Of a stretch of 30,397 nt of DNA, positions 7,190 through 14,811 are shown piece after piece. The stretch is from Clostridium_AM sp964554365. GTDB lineage: Bacteria > Bacillota > Clostridia > Clostridiales > Clostridiaceae. Each line of letters begins with the position of its first letter. Position 1 is the stretch's first letter. Position numbers and translations under genes: made by a program. Where the stretch lies: NCBI GenBank assembly GCA_964554365.1, contig CAZKOJ010000035.1, forward strand, positions 1 through 30,397, in the 5' to 3' direction. Under the pieces are notes generated by a model. That model did no database searches. It was not told where the DNA came from and worked only from the letters and a program-made list of their open reading frames with translations.

Positions 7190-7780
7190 TTGAAAAGTTT
7201 AAAAGGAACCAAAACTGCTGAAAATCTTTTAAAATCCTTTGCAGGAGAATCTCAAGCAAGAAATAGGTATACCTATTATGCTTCAATAGCTAAAAAGGAA
7301 GGCTACGTTCAGATGGGAGAAATATTTACAGAAACTGCAGATAATGAAAAAGAACATGCAAAGAGATTTTTTAAATTTTTGGCTGATAGTGATCTAAATG
7401 GTGAAGCTGTTGTTATTAAGGATGCTGGTTATCCTGTTTTCTTAGGAGATACAAAGAGAAATCTATTAGCCGCTGCTGCTGGTGAAAATGAAGAGTGGAC
7501 AACTCTATATCCTAATTTTGCAGATGTTGCAGAAGATGAGGGTTTTTCTGATATTGCATTTGTTTATAGGAAAATTGCTGAAGTTGAAAAAAGACATGAG
7601 GCTAGATACAGAAAACTGGCTAAAAATATTGAGGACGGAATTGTGTTTGAAAAAAATAAAACAGTTTTATGGAAGTGCACTAATTGTGGGTATATACATG
7701 AGGGTACTTCTGCACCAGAATTTTGCCCAGCATGCGCTCATCCAAAGGCCTATTTTGAAATATTCACAGAAAACTATTAA
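7190..7780 (+). CDS. rbr: rubrerythrin
   Basis: 196 residues: an N-terminal diiron four-helix domain (SFAGESQARNRYTYYA, then ETADNEKEHAKRF, and later EVEKRHEARY) followed by a rubredoxin-like domain with C163, C166, C179 and C182. This is the complete peroxide-reductase form. The start codon is TTG, chosen because AGGAGGG lies just upstream and the family begins MKSLKGTKTAENL. Electrons come from NAD(P)H via ferredoxin or rubredoxin reductases. The gene is 20 bases upstream of the oxidoreductase alpha gene, which suggests co-transcription and possibly a direct supply of reduced ferredoxin. Confidence 0.96.
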   Translation: MKSLKGTKTAENLLKSFAGESQARNRYTYYASIAKKEGYVQMGEIFTETADNEKEHAKRFFKFLADSDLNGEAVVIKDAGYPVFLGDTKRNLLAAAAGENEEWTTLYPNFADVAEDEGFSDIAFVYRKIAEVEKRHEARYRKLAKNIEDGIVFEKNKTVLWKCTNCGYIHEGTSAPEFCPACAHPKAYFEIFTENY

Positions 7781-7800
7781 ACCAAAAGGAGGGCTTTAAC

Positions 7801-9480
7801 ATGTACAACATTTTAATAGGCGGAGCAGCCGGTCAAGGTATTGAAACAACAGCTGCAATATTGGAAAATTTACTTAAAAGATCTGGCTATAATATTTTTA
7901 CAATGAGAGATTTCATGTCTCGTGTTCGTGGTGGTCATAATTTTTCTGTGATCCGTTTTGGAAATGAGCAAACTAACTCACATAGTAACAGATTGGATGG
8001 AATCATAGCGTTAAATGATGAAACCGTTGAGGAGCATAAAAACCAATTAAATGAAAATGGTTTCATACTTTGTGACAGTAATTTAAAAACAGAAGATTCC
8101 AGGGCAATCAAAATTAATATGGATAATATGGCAAAGAAACTTGGGAATCCACGTGTATCCGGCAGCATAGCTTTGGGAGCTATTTTGAAGCTATTTGGTG
8201 AATCTTTGGATTTTGTAAAAGATGTACTAAAGGATTTTGTAAAGGAGCAATATCTTGAAATAAATTTAAATGCTGTTAAGGAAGGTTACGATAATGTTGA
8301 CCAACGCTTTCCTCATCTTGATGGGAACTTTAGTGATTACATAATTCTTACTGGAAGTAAAGCATTGGCTCTGGGAGCAATAGCAGCAGGACTGAAATTT
8401 TACGCTGCTTACCCAATGTCTCCATCTACAGCTATTATGGAATATCTTGCATCCAAGGGCGATGAGGCAAATATTGTTGTAGAACAGGCTGAGGATGAGA
8501 TTGCAGCTATCAATATGTCAATTGGGGCCTCCTTTGCAGGTGCTAGGTCCATGACTGGAACTTCTGGAGGAGGTTTCTCACTGATGGTAGAGGCTTTGGG
8601 GCTTTCGGGTATGGCAGAAATTCCACTGGTTTTGGTAGATGTTCAGAGACCGGGTCCTGTAACAGGATTTCCAACAAGGACGGAGCAGAGCGATCTGAAA
8701 TTTGTAATTTCAGCTTCACAGGGAGAATTTCCTAGAATGGTAATTGCATTAAGAAACCATGAAGACTCGTTTTATCAGACTGTAAGAGCATTTTATTTAT
8801 CAGAAAAGTATCAGATTCCAGTTATTATTTTAAGCGATCAATATCTGGGTGACTCTTCAGCAACTGTGAAGCCATATGATTTAAACCTTATAGAAAAATA
8901 TAAATTTCATCAGACAGAAGATGTAACTGGCGAATATCTGAGATATAAAATTACTGATGATGGAATATCCCCTATGTTAATTCCTGGAAAAACTAAGCAT
9001 TTTGTAAGTATTGACAGTGATGAACATGATGAAAGAGGATGGATTACAGAATCATCTGAAGTACGAAATAATATGATGGACAAACGTATGAGAAAACTAG
9101 ATAAACTTAAGCTTGAGCTGCAAGAACCAGAATTTTTGGGATCCGAAACCTGTGACACCCTGTTTGTAGGTTGGGGTTCAACTTATGGACCTATTGCTGA
9201 AGCAGTGAAATTGCTTAACAATGCACAGCATGGCAAATATGGCGCTTTGATTTTTGGTGATGTTTATCCGCTGCCACGAAAGCTTTTGGAAGAAAAGGCT
9301 TCATCAGTAAAACAAATCATTAATATTGAACAGAACGCCACAGGACAGCTTGCGGATCTTATTCGAGAGCAGACAGGTATCACTTGCATAGCTAGCATAT
9401 TGAAATATGATGGCAGACAGATTTCTGGAGAAGAAATTGCGAAAAAAATTCAGAGGGGGTTGAACTATGAGCACAGATAA
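7801..9480 (+). CDS. 2-oxoacid:ferredoxin oxidoreductase, fused gamma-alpha subunit
   Basis: 559 residues. Residues 1 to about 175 are the gamma domain (GGAAGQGIETTAAIL, then MSRVRGGHN); from about 180 the alpha domain begins (ILTGSKALALGAIAAGLKFY, YPMSPSTAIMEYLA), with the pyrimidine-binding region VEQAEDEIAAINMSIGASFA and GTSGGGFSLM. The product decarboxylates 2-oxoacids with CoA and ferredoxin, reducing ferredoxin. This two-gene layout with a fused gamma-alpha is the 2-oxoglutarate (KorAB)-like type; the exact substrate cannot be read from sequence. AGGAGGG precedes the ATG. Its last 14 bases overlap the beta gene, so the two are translationally coupled. Confidence 0.92.
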   Translation: MYNILIGGAAGQGIETTAAILENLLKRSGYNIFTMRDFMSRVRGGHNFSVIRFGNEQTNSHSNRLDGIIALNDETVEEHKNQLNENGFILCDSNLKTEDSRAIKINMDNMAKKLGNPRVSGSIALGAILKLFGESLDFVKDVLKDFVKEQYLEINLNAVKEGYDNVDQRFPHLDGNFSDYIILTGSKALALGAIAAGLKFYAAYPMSPSTAIMEYLASKGDEANIVVEQAEDEIAAINMSIGASFAGARSMTGTSGGGFSLMVEALGLSGMAEIPLVLVDVQRPGPVTGFPTRTEQSDLKFVISASQGEFPRMVIALRNHEDSFYQTVRAFYLSEKYQIPVIILSDQYLGDSSATVKPYDLNLIEKYKFHQTEDVTGEYLRYKITDDGISPMLIPGKTKHFVSIDSDEHDERGWITESSEVRNNMMDKRMRKLDKLKLELQEPEFLGSETCDTLFVGWGSTYGPIAEAVKLLNNAQHGKYGALIFGDVYPLPRKLLEEKASSVKQIINIEQNATGQLADLIREQTGITCIASILKYDGRQISGEEIAKKIQRGLNYEHR

Positions 9481-10318
9481 ATTTTGCACCTATGAAACTG
9501 CATGGTGCCCAGGTTGTGGAAATTTCAGCATTCTGGAATGCTTGAAAAAGGCGTTGGAAGAATTGGATATGGACCCTTATGAAGTATTGATGGTAGCTGG
9601 AATAGGACAGGCAGCAAAAACCCCTCAATACATCAGCGCCAACAGTTTTTGTGGCTTACACGGAAGATCACTACCTGCTGCTGTGGCTGCAAAGATTGCC
9701 AATAAAAACCTGACAGTTATTGTAGATACTGGAGATGGTGACTCCTATGGAGAAGGCGGGAATCATTTTATTCACAACATTAGAAGGAATGTAGATATCA
9801 CACATTTTGTTCATGACAACCAGATTTACGGTTTAACTAAAGGACAGGCTTCCCCTACTTCAAGTGAGGGACAAATTACAGATGCTCAACCAACAGGAAG
9901 TATAAATACGCCGCTTAATCCGGTTCTTTTAGCCATTGCCTCCGGCGCTGGATTTGTGGCAAGAGCATTCAGCGGAGACAAGGAGCATTTAGTTTCCATT
10001 ATGAAACAAGCCATACTTTACAAAGGATATGCATTAGTTGATATTTTACAGCCATGCGTGAGTTTTAATAAGGTAAATACATTTGCTTATTACAAAAAAC
10101 GTGTCTATAGATTGGATGACAGCTATGATAATCACAATAAAACCGTAGCCATACAAAAATCCATGGAATATGGTGACAGAATTCCAATTGGTGTTATTTA
10201 TCAAGAGCAAAAGCGTACTTTCCATGAGAAGAACATAGTTTTATCTAGTGGAAAACCGCTAATTGATATGCAGTATAATATTAATTTTGTTCAAAAAATT
10301 ATTGAAGAATTTATTTAG
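9467..10318 (+). CDS. 2-oxoacid:ferredoxin oxidoreductase, beta (TPP-binding) subunit
   Basis: 283 residues. CPGCGNFSI near the start and FCGLHGRSLPAA supply the cluster- and cofactor-proximal residues, and the thiamine-diphosphate motif is GDGDSYGEGGNHFIHNIRRN with the later NQIYGLTKGQASPTS. The family beta subunit binds TPP and usually one [4Fe-4S] cluster: the Cys of CPGCGN and a later Cys (ILQPCVSFN) fit. AGGGGG lies before the ATG, inside the alpha gene. No delta (ferredoxin-like) subunit follows, so it should hand electrons to free ferredoxin. Last gene of the plus-strand run. Confidence 0.93.
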   Translation: MSTDKFCTYETAWCPGCGNFSILECLKKALEELDMDPYEVLMVAGIGQAAKTPQYISANSFCGLHGRSLPAAVAAKIANKNLTVIVDTGDGDSYGEGGNHFIHNIRRNVDITHFVHDNQIYGLTKGQASPTSSEGQITDAQPTGSINTPLNPVLLAIASGAGFVARAFSGDKEHLVSIMKQAILYKGYALVDILQPCVSFNKVNTFAYYKKRVYRLDDSYDNHNKTVAIQKSMEYGDRIPIGVIYQEQKRTFHEKNIVLSSGKPLIDMQYNINFVQKIIEEFI

Positions 10319-10328
10319 AATAGAAGTA

Positions 10329-10358
10329 TGCGAGAAGCTCATGGCTTGGCTTCTCGCA
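10329..10358. terminator. perfect stem-loop after the oxidoreductase genes
   Basis: TGCGAGAAGC (10329-10338) pairs perfectly with GCTTCTCGCA (10349-10358) around a 10-base loop, 11 bases after the beta-subunit stop. The T-run is poor on both strands, so termination may be weak. It is the natural end of the 5611-10318 run. Confidence 0.6.
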
Positions 10359-10460
10359 AAACCCCTGTGGTAGCGTTAGCGTGTACTGTTAAATAAATTA
10401 AATAAGAAAGCGGAATGTTATATGATTAATAATATACTATCTTTTAAGTTTCTATTGATA

Positions 10461-10834
10461 TTATTCACTCTTCAGCGCATCTATAATATTTTCTTTCTTC
10501 ACCTTTTCACTGGAATAAAACATTGACACACCTACTATTACAAATACAGCAGCTACAGCTAATAAAATACTTATCCACGAATAAGTATATTTGCAACACA
10601 AATGGCCGTAATTAAAGCAATAAATCTATAGGCGAAAACTGACATCAATACAATTGTCTGCCTATCTCTTTGTCTGTCCATAAATACATTTCGAACAGAA
10701 GCTATACTTCCTCCAGCAGAAACCACAATTGCAATTGCAATACTTATTAGACTAATAACAGCTCCTTCAAAGAAAACTGAATCTCTTTTTTGCTTTTTAG
10801 TAGCTCCTACACTTGAAAGCATACTAATCACCAA
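10461..10834 (-). pseudogene. FtsX permease fragments with a frameshift
   Basis: The upstream part reads MLSSVGATKKQKRDSVFFEG and two hydrophobic segments (SLISIAIAIVV and YRFIALITAICVANI), which is an FtsX domain. It stops at 10571. In the next frame the DNA continues as YTYSWISILLAVAAVFVIVG and ends with EKVKKENIIDALKSE and a TAA at 10461, the normal last membrane segment and tail of such permeases. So a deletion plus frameshift joined two parts of one gene near 10585, and its 5' half is missing. Upstream it runs straight into a response-regulator fragment, as if the kinase, the ATPase and the permease 5' end were deleted together. Confidence 0.75.
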
Positions 10835-10922
10835 CCTTACATCCCATACCTCCGACGGTCTTTATAATTGTAGGTTTTTGAGAGTCGTCTTCTAATTTTC
10901 CTCTTATCCTTTTTATCTAAAC
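10824..10922 (-). pseudogene. C-terminal scrap of an OmpR-type response regulator
   Basis: The minus strand reads IKRIRGKLEDDSQKPTIIKT followed by VGGMGCKVGD and TAG (10824-10826). This is the winged-helix end (recognition helix plus wing, 'T(V/I)RG.GY') of an OmpR/PhoB regulator. An in-frame stop comes one codon before IKRIRG, so only about 30 codons survive. It is a different regulator from the intact one at 10936-11619, because it duplicates the part that gene already has. It overlaps the start of the permease fragment in another frame. Confidence 0.7.
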
Positions 10923-10935
10923 AGTTGGCCTACTA

Positions 10936-11619
10936 TCATAATATTATATATCCAATGCCTTTTTGGGTTACTATTAAATCTTTTATTCCAACTTGCTCCA
11001 ACCTATTTCTTAGTCGATTAATGTTAACAGTTAGAGTATTCTCATTAACATATATATCATCATCCCAAAGCTTTTTCATTAGCTTACTTCTAGAAACTCC
11101 TTTTCCTTTATTCTCCATAAGAGTTTTTAAAATCGTCATTTCATTTTTTGTAAGCTCTAAGGAATTTTCATTGTATATAAGAGTTGCATTATCTAAATTT
11201 AATAATAAATCATTGCATTTTAATACTCTTGTTTCTTCATTTTTATATTCATATGTCCTTCTTATAATAGCTTGTAGTTTTGCAATTAACACATCTGAGT
11301 CAAAAGGTTTTTGTATAAAATCATCTCCACCATTATTAATTGCCATTACTATCTCCATACTACTATCCCTTGAAGATACAAATATAATTGGTGTTTTAGA
11401 TATTTGTCTTATCTTTTTACACCAATAAAAGCCATCACAAACAGGAAGATTAATATCCATAAGAACAACGTCAGGTTCACATTCTAAAAAGCACTCTATT
11501 ATTTTTTCAAAATCTTCACATACAGTTACTTCAAATTCCCATTTATTTAGAAGATTGCTTAACACTTCACACATGTCTTTATCATCTTCAATTATCAATA
11601 ATTTATATGTATTATTCAT
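10936..11619 (-). CDS. OmpR-family response regulator (BceR-like), intact, orphan
   Basis: 227 residues, the full OmpR length. Receiver: acidic pocket E11/D12/D13, phosphorylated D55 in VVLMDINLPV, switch S82/S83, K104 in IQKPF. The DNA-binding domain (about 130-227) has LELTKNEMTILKTLME and ENTLTVNINRLRNRLEQVG, ending in the wing VTQKGIGYIIL. The closest known type is the BceR/GraR group, which activates peptide-antibiotic exporters. The usual partner kinase, ATPase and complete permease are missing here, so it would need a kinase from elsewhere. It starts 27 bases after the PC4-like fragment; the 5' end is identical to copy A at 2547-2783. Confidence 0.88.
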   Translation of the reverse strand: MNNTYKLLIIEDDKDMCEVLSNLLNKWEFEVTVCEDFEKIIECFLECEPDVVLMDINLPVCDGFYWCKKIRQISKTPIIFVSSRDSSMEIVMAINNGGDDFIQKPFDSDVLIAKLQAIIRRTYEYKNEETRVLKCNDLLLNLDNATLIYNENSLELTKNEMTILKTLMENKGKGVSRSKLMKKLWDDDIYVNENTLTVNINRLRNRLEQVGIKDLIVTQKGIGYIIL

Positions 11620-12078
11620 TTTAATGCCCTAACCTATACTAATTTATTACTTTATTACTTTATGTGTTCCATTTTTAAACCAATGCCTTGGTAACACACC
11701 TTTACCTATCTTCTTATGTTCTAAATCCCAATCTCTTATGTCATACTTCGGTTCTTTGTCCTTCCAAGAAATTAGGTTTAACCAGTCTGAGGGAACATAT
11801 CCCCTTATACATTTTAATAGTTTATCCTTAATCATCTGTAAAAGTTACCATACCTGACAATGGAAATATTAATAATTCATCTACTTCGCTATCTCTACTT
11901 GTAACTATTATATCATAGATTTTCAACATCACTCTTAAACAGAACCAAGATTAAATATTACTTTTTACTATATTTTTATATCCTATATATGTTGTATAGA
12001 AATATCCAGCATACACTACGATAAATAATAAAGCTGTTATTAAAACTGAAAATCTAATATCTGTTTGGTTAAGCTTAC
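11553..12078. repeat. long direct repeat, copy B
   Basis: This is the partner of 2717-3106. 11553-11861 is identical by eye to copy A; 11862-11998 is present only here; 11999-12078 matches again. The extra segment is flanked by GAAATAT at 11863-11869 and 11999-12005, and copy A has a single GAAATAT. Because copy B reads through into a sensible permease tail, copy B is the ancestral form of this interval. Confidence 0.9.
11647..11835 (-). pseudogene. PC4/YdbC-like domain fragment, copy B
   Basis: Identical in sequence to 2811-2999: the PC4/YdbC-type core PKYDIRDWD with GKG after it, and unrelated ends. Here it lies between the permease tail and the intact response regulator, transcribed towards the regulator. 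If translated it could act as an upstream ORF of the regulator, but the ribosome site before its ATG is poor. Perfect identity over the whole repeat reflects recent copying and is not evidence of selection on this ORF. Confidence 0.5.
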
Positions 12079-12094
12079 CTTTAAGTTTCTTCAT
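11951..12094 (-). pseudogene. Permease C-terminal tail with a usable start codon
   Basis: A 47-codon frame reads MKKLKGKLNQTDIRF, then one hydrophobic segment (LITALLFIVVYAGYFY) and the tail TTYIGYKNIVKSNI with TAA at 11951-11953. From NQTDIRF on it is the C-terminus of the same permease seen at 3009-3262. GAGGAA lies nine bases before the ATG, so a one-segment membrane peptide could be made. It is most simply a deletion remnant that acquired a start. Confidence 0.5.
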
Positions 12095-12288
12095 TTTCAA
12101 TTCTTCCTCAAAATAAAAAAAGAATACTCAAAGCTCTTATTGCTCTAAGTATTGCTTTTACTTTTTATTCATTATTATAATATATACTTATATCTTGTTT
12201 TGATACTTTTTAGTTTTTGCACAAATAAATAAAGATATAAACACAATCAAAAATTTAAATTTTTACTATTTAAACTGCCAAATTATGT

Positions 12289-12882
12289 TCATAATCTCCA
12301 TTCAACTACATCATCAAATTTTTTGCGTGGTCTAGCATTGGGACGTTCATTTGGATAACCAAATGTCATCGCTGCAACCATTTCGGCATCAGTATCAAGC
12401 CATTCATTAAGTGCATCATATGCAAAATAAATATCACATATCCACAAACTACCTAATCCCAGTTGAGTAGCAGCAAGTGACATATTTTGAATGGCTGCAC
12501 TAATAGATTCAATATTGGCTCTTTCATAAACCTTATCTTCTATGCTTAGTGTTTCATAAAGACTGTTGCCTTGTGTATTTAATATAAAAACAGTCACAGG
12601 AGCTTCTTCCATAATCTGAATCGTGTACTTAGTGGCTTGGAAATGTTTTTGACTATTATTAAGAATACCATTTCCATTGATTTCATTTTGCAATCCTTTT
12701 TTCATAGCAATCAGCATATTATTTTTTGCATTACCAGAAACAACAATGAATTTCCAAGGTTGTCTATTTTTTGCCGATGGAGCCCAGATCGCAGCTTCCA
12801 TAATTTTTTCTATTATTTTTTTCGGTACAGGAGTTTCTTTATATTTTCTTATGCTGCGTCTATCATATATTGCATCTATCAT
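12289..12882 (-). CDS. nitroreductase-family FMN oxidoreductase
   Basis: 197 residues, typical length. The N-terminal FMN-binding signature DRRSIRKYKETPVPKKII, with APSAKNRQPWKFIVV following, is that of the nitroreductase superfamily, and the C-terminal GLGSLWICDIY and MTFGYPNERP are the usual FMN-contact and closing motifs. Such enzymes are homodimeric, use NAD(P)H, and reduce nitro groups, quinones or enones; the substrate cannot be assigned. GGGGGAT precedes the ATG. It is alone: the neighbours are not obviously functionally linked. The 194-base gap to 12094 is AT-rich with no gene seen. Confidence 0.9.
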   Translation of the reverse strand: MIDAIYDRRSIRKYKETPVPKKIIEKIMEAAIWAPSAKNRQPWKFIVVSGNAKNNMLIAMKKGLQNEINGNGILNNSQKHFQATKYTIQIMEEAPVTVFILNTQGNSLYETLSIEDKVYERANIESISAAIQNMSLAATQLGLGSLWICDIYFAYDALNEWLDTDAEMVAAMTFGYPNERPNARPRKKFDDVVEWRL

Positions 12883-13032
12883 TGCCTAATCCCCCAAATA
12901 ATTCCATAATATTTTATAACTTATATAATCTCTCCTTCGTTAGTACAAGGCTAGCAAAATATAAGTAGTAATCTTTAATACACATTTTTAATAATATAAT
13001 TACTTAGTAGAAATAAATGTAACATTAAAATC

Positions 13033-13365
13033 CTATTTTATATTGTATCTGTCTTTTTGATTAAAAAATGTAATATCTGCATATCCAGCGTATATTTTAC
13101 CTGAATGTTTTACATCATCTGGGATATAGTATCTATCTCCTTTTTGATAAGTATTTTTAATACCATCTATTATCAAATCAATTTTACCTTCAAGAACTAT
13201 TCCCACTTGACTTGCATGTGAATGTTCAGGTAAACTGATGTCTTCAGAAAATTCCATAAATATAATTTGATGGTTATTGCCTTGTGATAAATAAGCATTA
13301 ATACCCTTTAATTGAATATCTGCTTGTGGCAAATTTAATATTGGTTTAGGAAATATTGTTTTCAC
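13033..13365 (-). CDS. small cupin-domain protein
   Basis: 110 residues forming one double-stranded beta-helix. Motif 1 is PEHSHASQVGIVLEGKIDL (two His and a Glu-like position for metal) and motif 2 is YIPDDVKHSGKIYAG (His). The start codon is GTG, chosen because GGAGG sits ten bases before it. Single-domain cupins are metal-dependent dioxygenases or isomerases, or small-molecule sensors; none can be chosen here. It stands alone. The region 13366-13699 (334 bases) holds its ribosome site and promoter area; a stretch near 13555-13670 has coding-like fragments broken by stops, and nothing in it was identified. Confidence 0.8.
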   Translation of the reverse strand: MKTIFPKPILNLPQADIQLKGINAYLSQGNNHQIIFMEFSEDISLPEHSHASQVGIVLEGKIDLIIDGIKNTYQKGDRYYIPDDVKHSGKIYAGYADITFFNQKDRYNIK

Positions 13366-13699
13366 GCTTAGTATTCCTCCTTAAATTATTAACTGTATCT
13401 ATTTTAGTGTGTAAATTACCATTATGAGTCAATTATAGCATATGTTATAATTATTACATACAAAAACACTGTAAATTGACTTCTGAAATAATATAATATT
13501 TCGGCATATTATTTTTTACCACAAATTCATAAAGTTAAGTATATTACGTCATAACGTCTCTGCATTTTCGACATTTTCCACCATCAATCCTAGAAGCTCT
13601 TATTGAATTTAGAACTGTTCTGACTCAGTTAGATTGAAGGATGTGTGCTGCAGACAAACGGATAATAACTTGTTAGGTTAAAATATCATATCTATCCAA

Positions 13700-14392
13700 T
13701 TATATTGCTTTACCATCAATAATAGCTATCACCTCATCCAATGATTTAACTATATAATCAGGCTTTGGAGTATATCTCCACTCCTCACTTTGTCTATTTA
13801 TCCAACAAGTCTTTATGCCTATCCTATTAGCTCCCACAATATCAGATAATGAATCACCTATATGTATAACTTTACTTGGATCAATTGAATAATGTTTTAA
13901 TACTTCTCTAAAAATTCTACTATTTGTTTCATTTTTATATGATTGCACCTTTTCTGATATGAATACTTCGTCAAATTTATATCTTTTTAATATAGGAAAT
14001 ATCATTTCATAATCTGCATCACTAACCAAACAAATTGGTAATGAATCTCCTATCAAGGAAAAAAAATGCTCCACATCAGCATAAGATTCTGCATTTGTAT
14101 GCTCTTCCATAAATATTTTAACAGCTTCTTTTGCATCAAAATGAATATTCATCTCTTTTAAAACTTTATAAAAAAATTGGTTAAACATAACCTTTAAATT
14201 GATAAATTCTTTATTTTCAGAAACGCTTTCGTGAAATTTATTAAAAACATTTTTAGCAACTGATCTTGCACATTCTAAAGCTAATCTTTCATTATATTGT
14301 TCTTTTAATATCCTCTTCCATATAAATAATCTTCTCGTATTTACATCCACTAATGTTTGAAACATATCAATACATATTAATTCAAATTTCAT
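13700..14392 (-). CDS. HAD-superfamily hydrolase
   Basis: 230 residues with all four HAD motifs: motif I DMFQTLVD (D9; the second Asp of DxD is replaced by Phe, as in a recognised HAD subgroup), motif II VSDADY (Ser/Asp), motif III Lys around SYKNETNSRIF, and motif IV IGDSLSDIVGAN. A helical cap domain lies between motifs I and II (about residues 15-110). With Phe at the second position the acid/base Asp is absent, so phosphatase activity may be low, or the enzyme may be of dehalogenase or sugar-phosphatase-like type; the substrate is unknown. A ribosome site AAGGAGT precedes the ATG. The gap 14393-14811 (419 bases) is AT-rich; it carries one GGTTCACC repeat motif at 14658 and no gene was recognised. 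Confidence 0.88.
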   Translation of the reverse strand: MKFELICIDMFQTLVDVNTRRLFIWKRILKEQYNERLALECARSVAKNVFNKFHESVSENKEFINLKVMFNQFFYKVLKEMNIHFDAKEAVKIFMEEHTNAESYADVEHFFSLIGDSLPICLVSDADYEMIFPILKRYKFDEVFISEKVQSYKNETNSRIFREVLKHYSIDPSKVIHIGDSLSDIVGANRIGIKTCWINRQSEEWRYTPKPDYIVKSLDEVIAIIDGKAI

Positions 14393-14657
14393 AAATTACT
14401 CCTTCTCTATGCTTATTTTGCAACTAATAATCCCACTCATTTTATTTTTAATGTATCCGGACTTAGCTGTATTCACAACGTTTATATCGAAAAAGATTAC
14501 TTTAGCTACTAATTAATAGTTTATCATAATTTACTAATAAACATTACATACATTATATGCAAATTTAACAATATTCACCATGTAATCTTTTATATGTTAA
14601 GTCATTTCTAATAATTCTTTATCCAATTTCAGTAAATTTCGCACTCACTTATGATAT

Positions 14658-14665
14658 GGTTCACC
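14658..14665 (+). repeat. GGTTCACC dispersed motif
   Basis: GGTTCACC preceded by CTCACTTATGATAT. The same core with a similar AT-rich 'CTCAC...TTAT' lead appears at 19473 and 24713, and the core alone at 29768, always between genes. Confidence 0.4.
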
Positions 14666-14811
14666 GTATCACATTCAAATGAGGTTTCGAAATTAAATTC
14701 ATAGGAATAAACTATATATCTGCTAATCAGTTATTTCCTTGAATTCTCTAATATCAATTATTATTTAATAATTTATCACTAGCTATTTAAAACCTTTTTC
14801 CTTTATATTAT

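Noticed and set aside
7482..7799. 105-codon ORF overlapping rubrerythrin in another frame
   Set aside because: Shadow of the rubrerythrin gene; the rubrerythrin frame has all metal-binding residues.
10925..11428. 167-codon plus-strand ORF
   Set aside because: It is antisense to the intact response regulator, has no domain or ribosome site, and its composition follows from the codons on the other strand.
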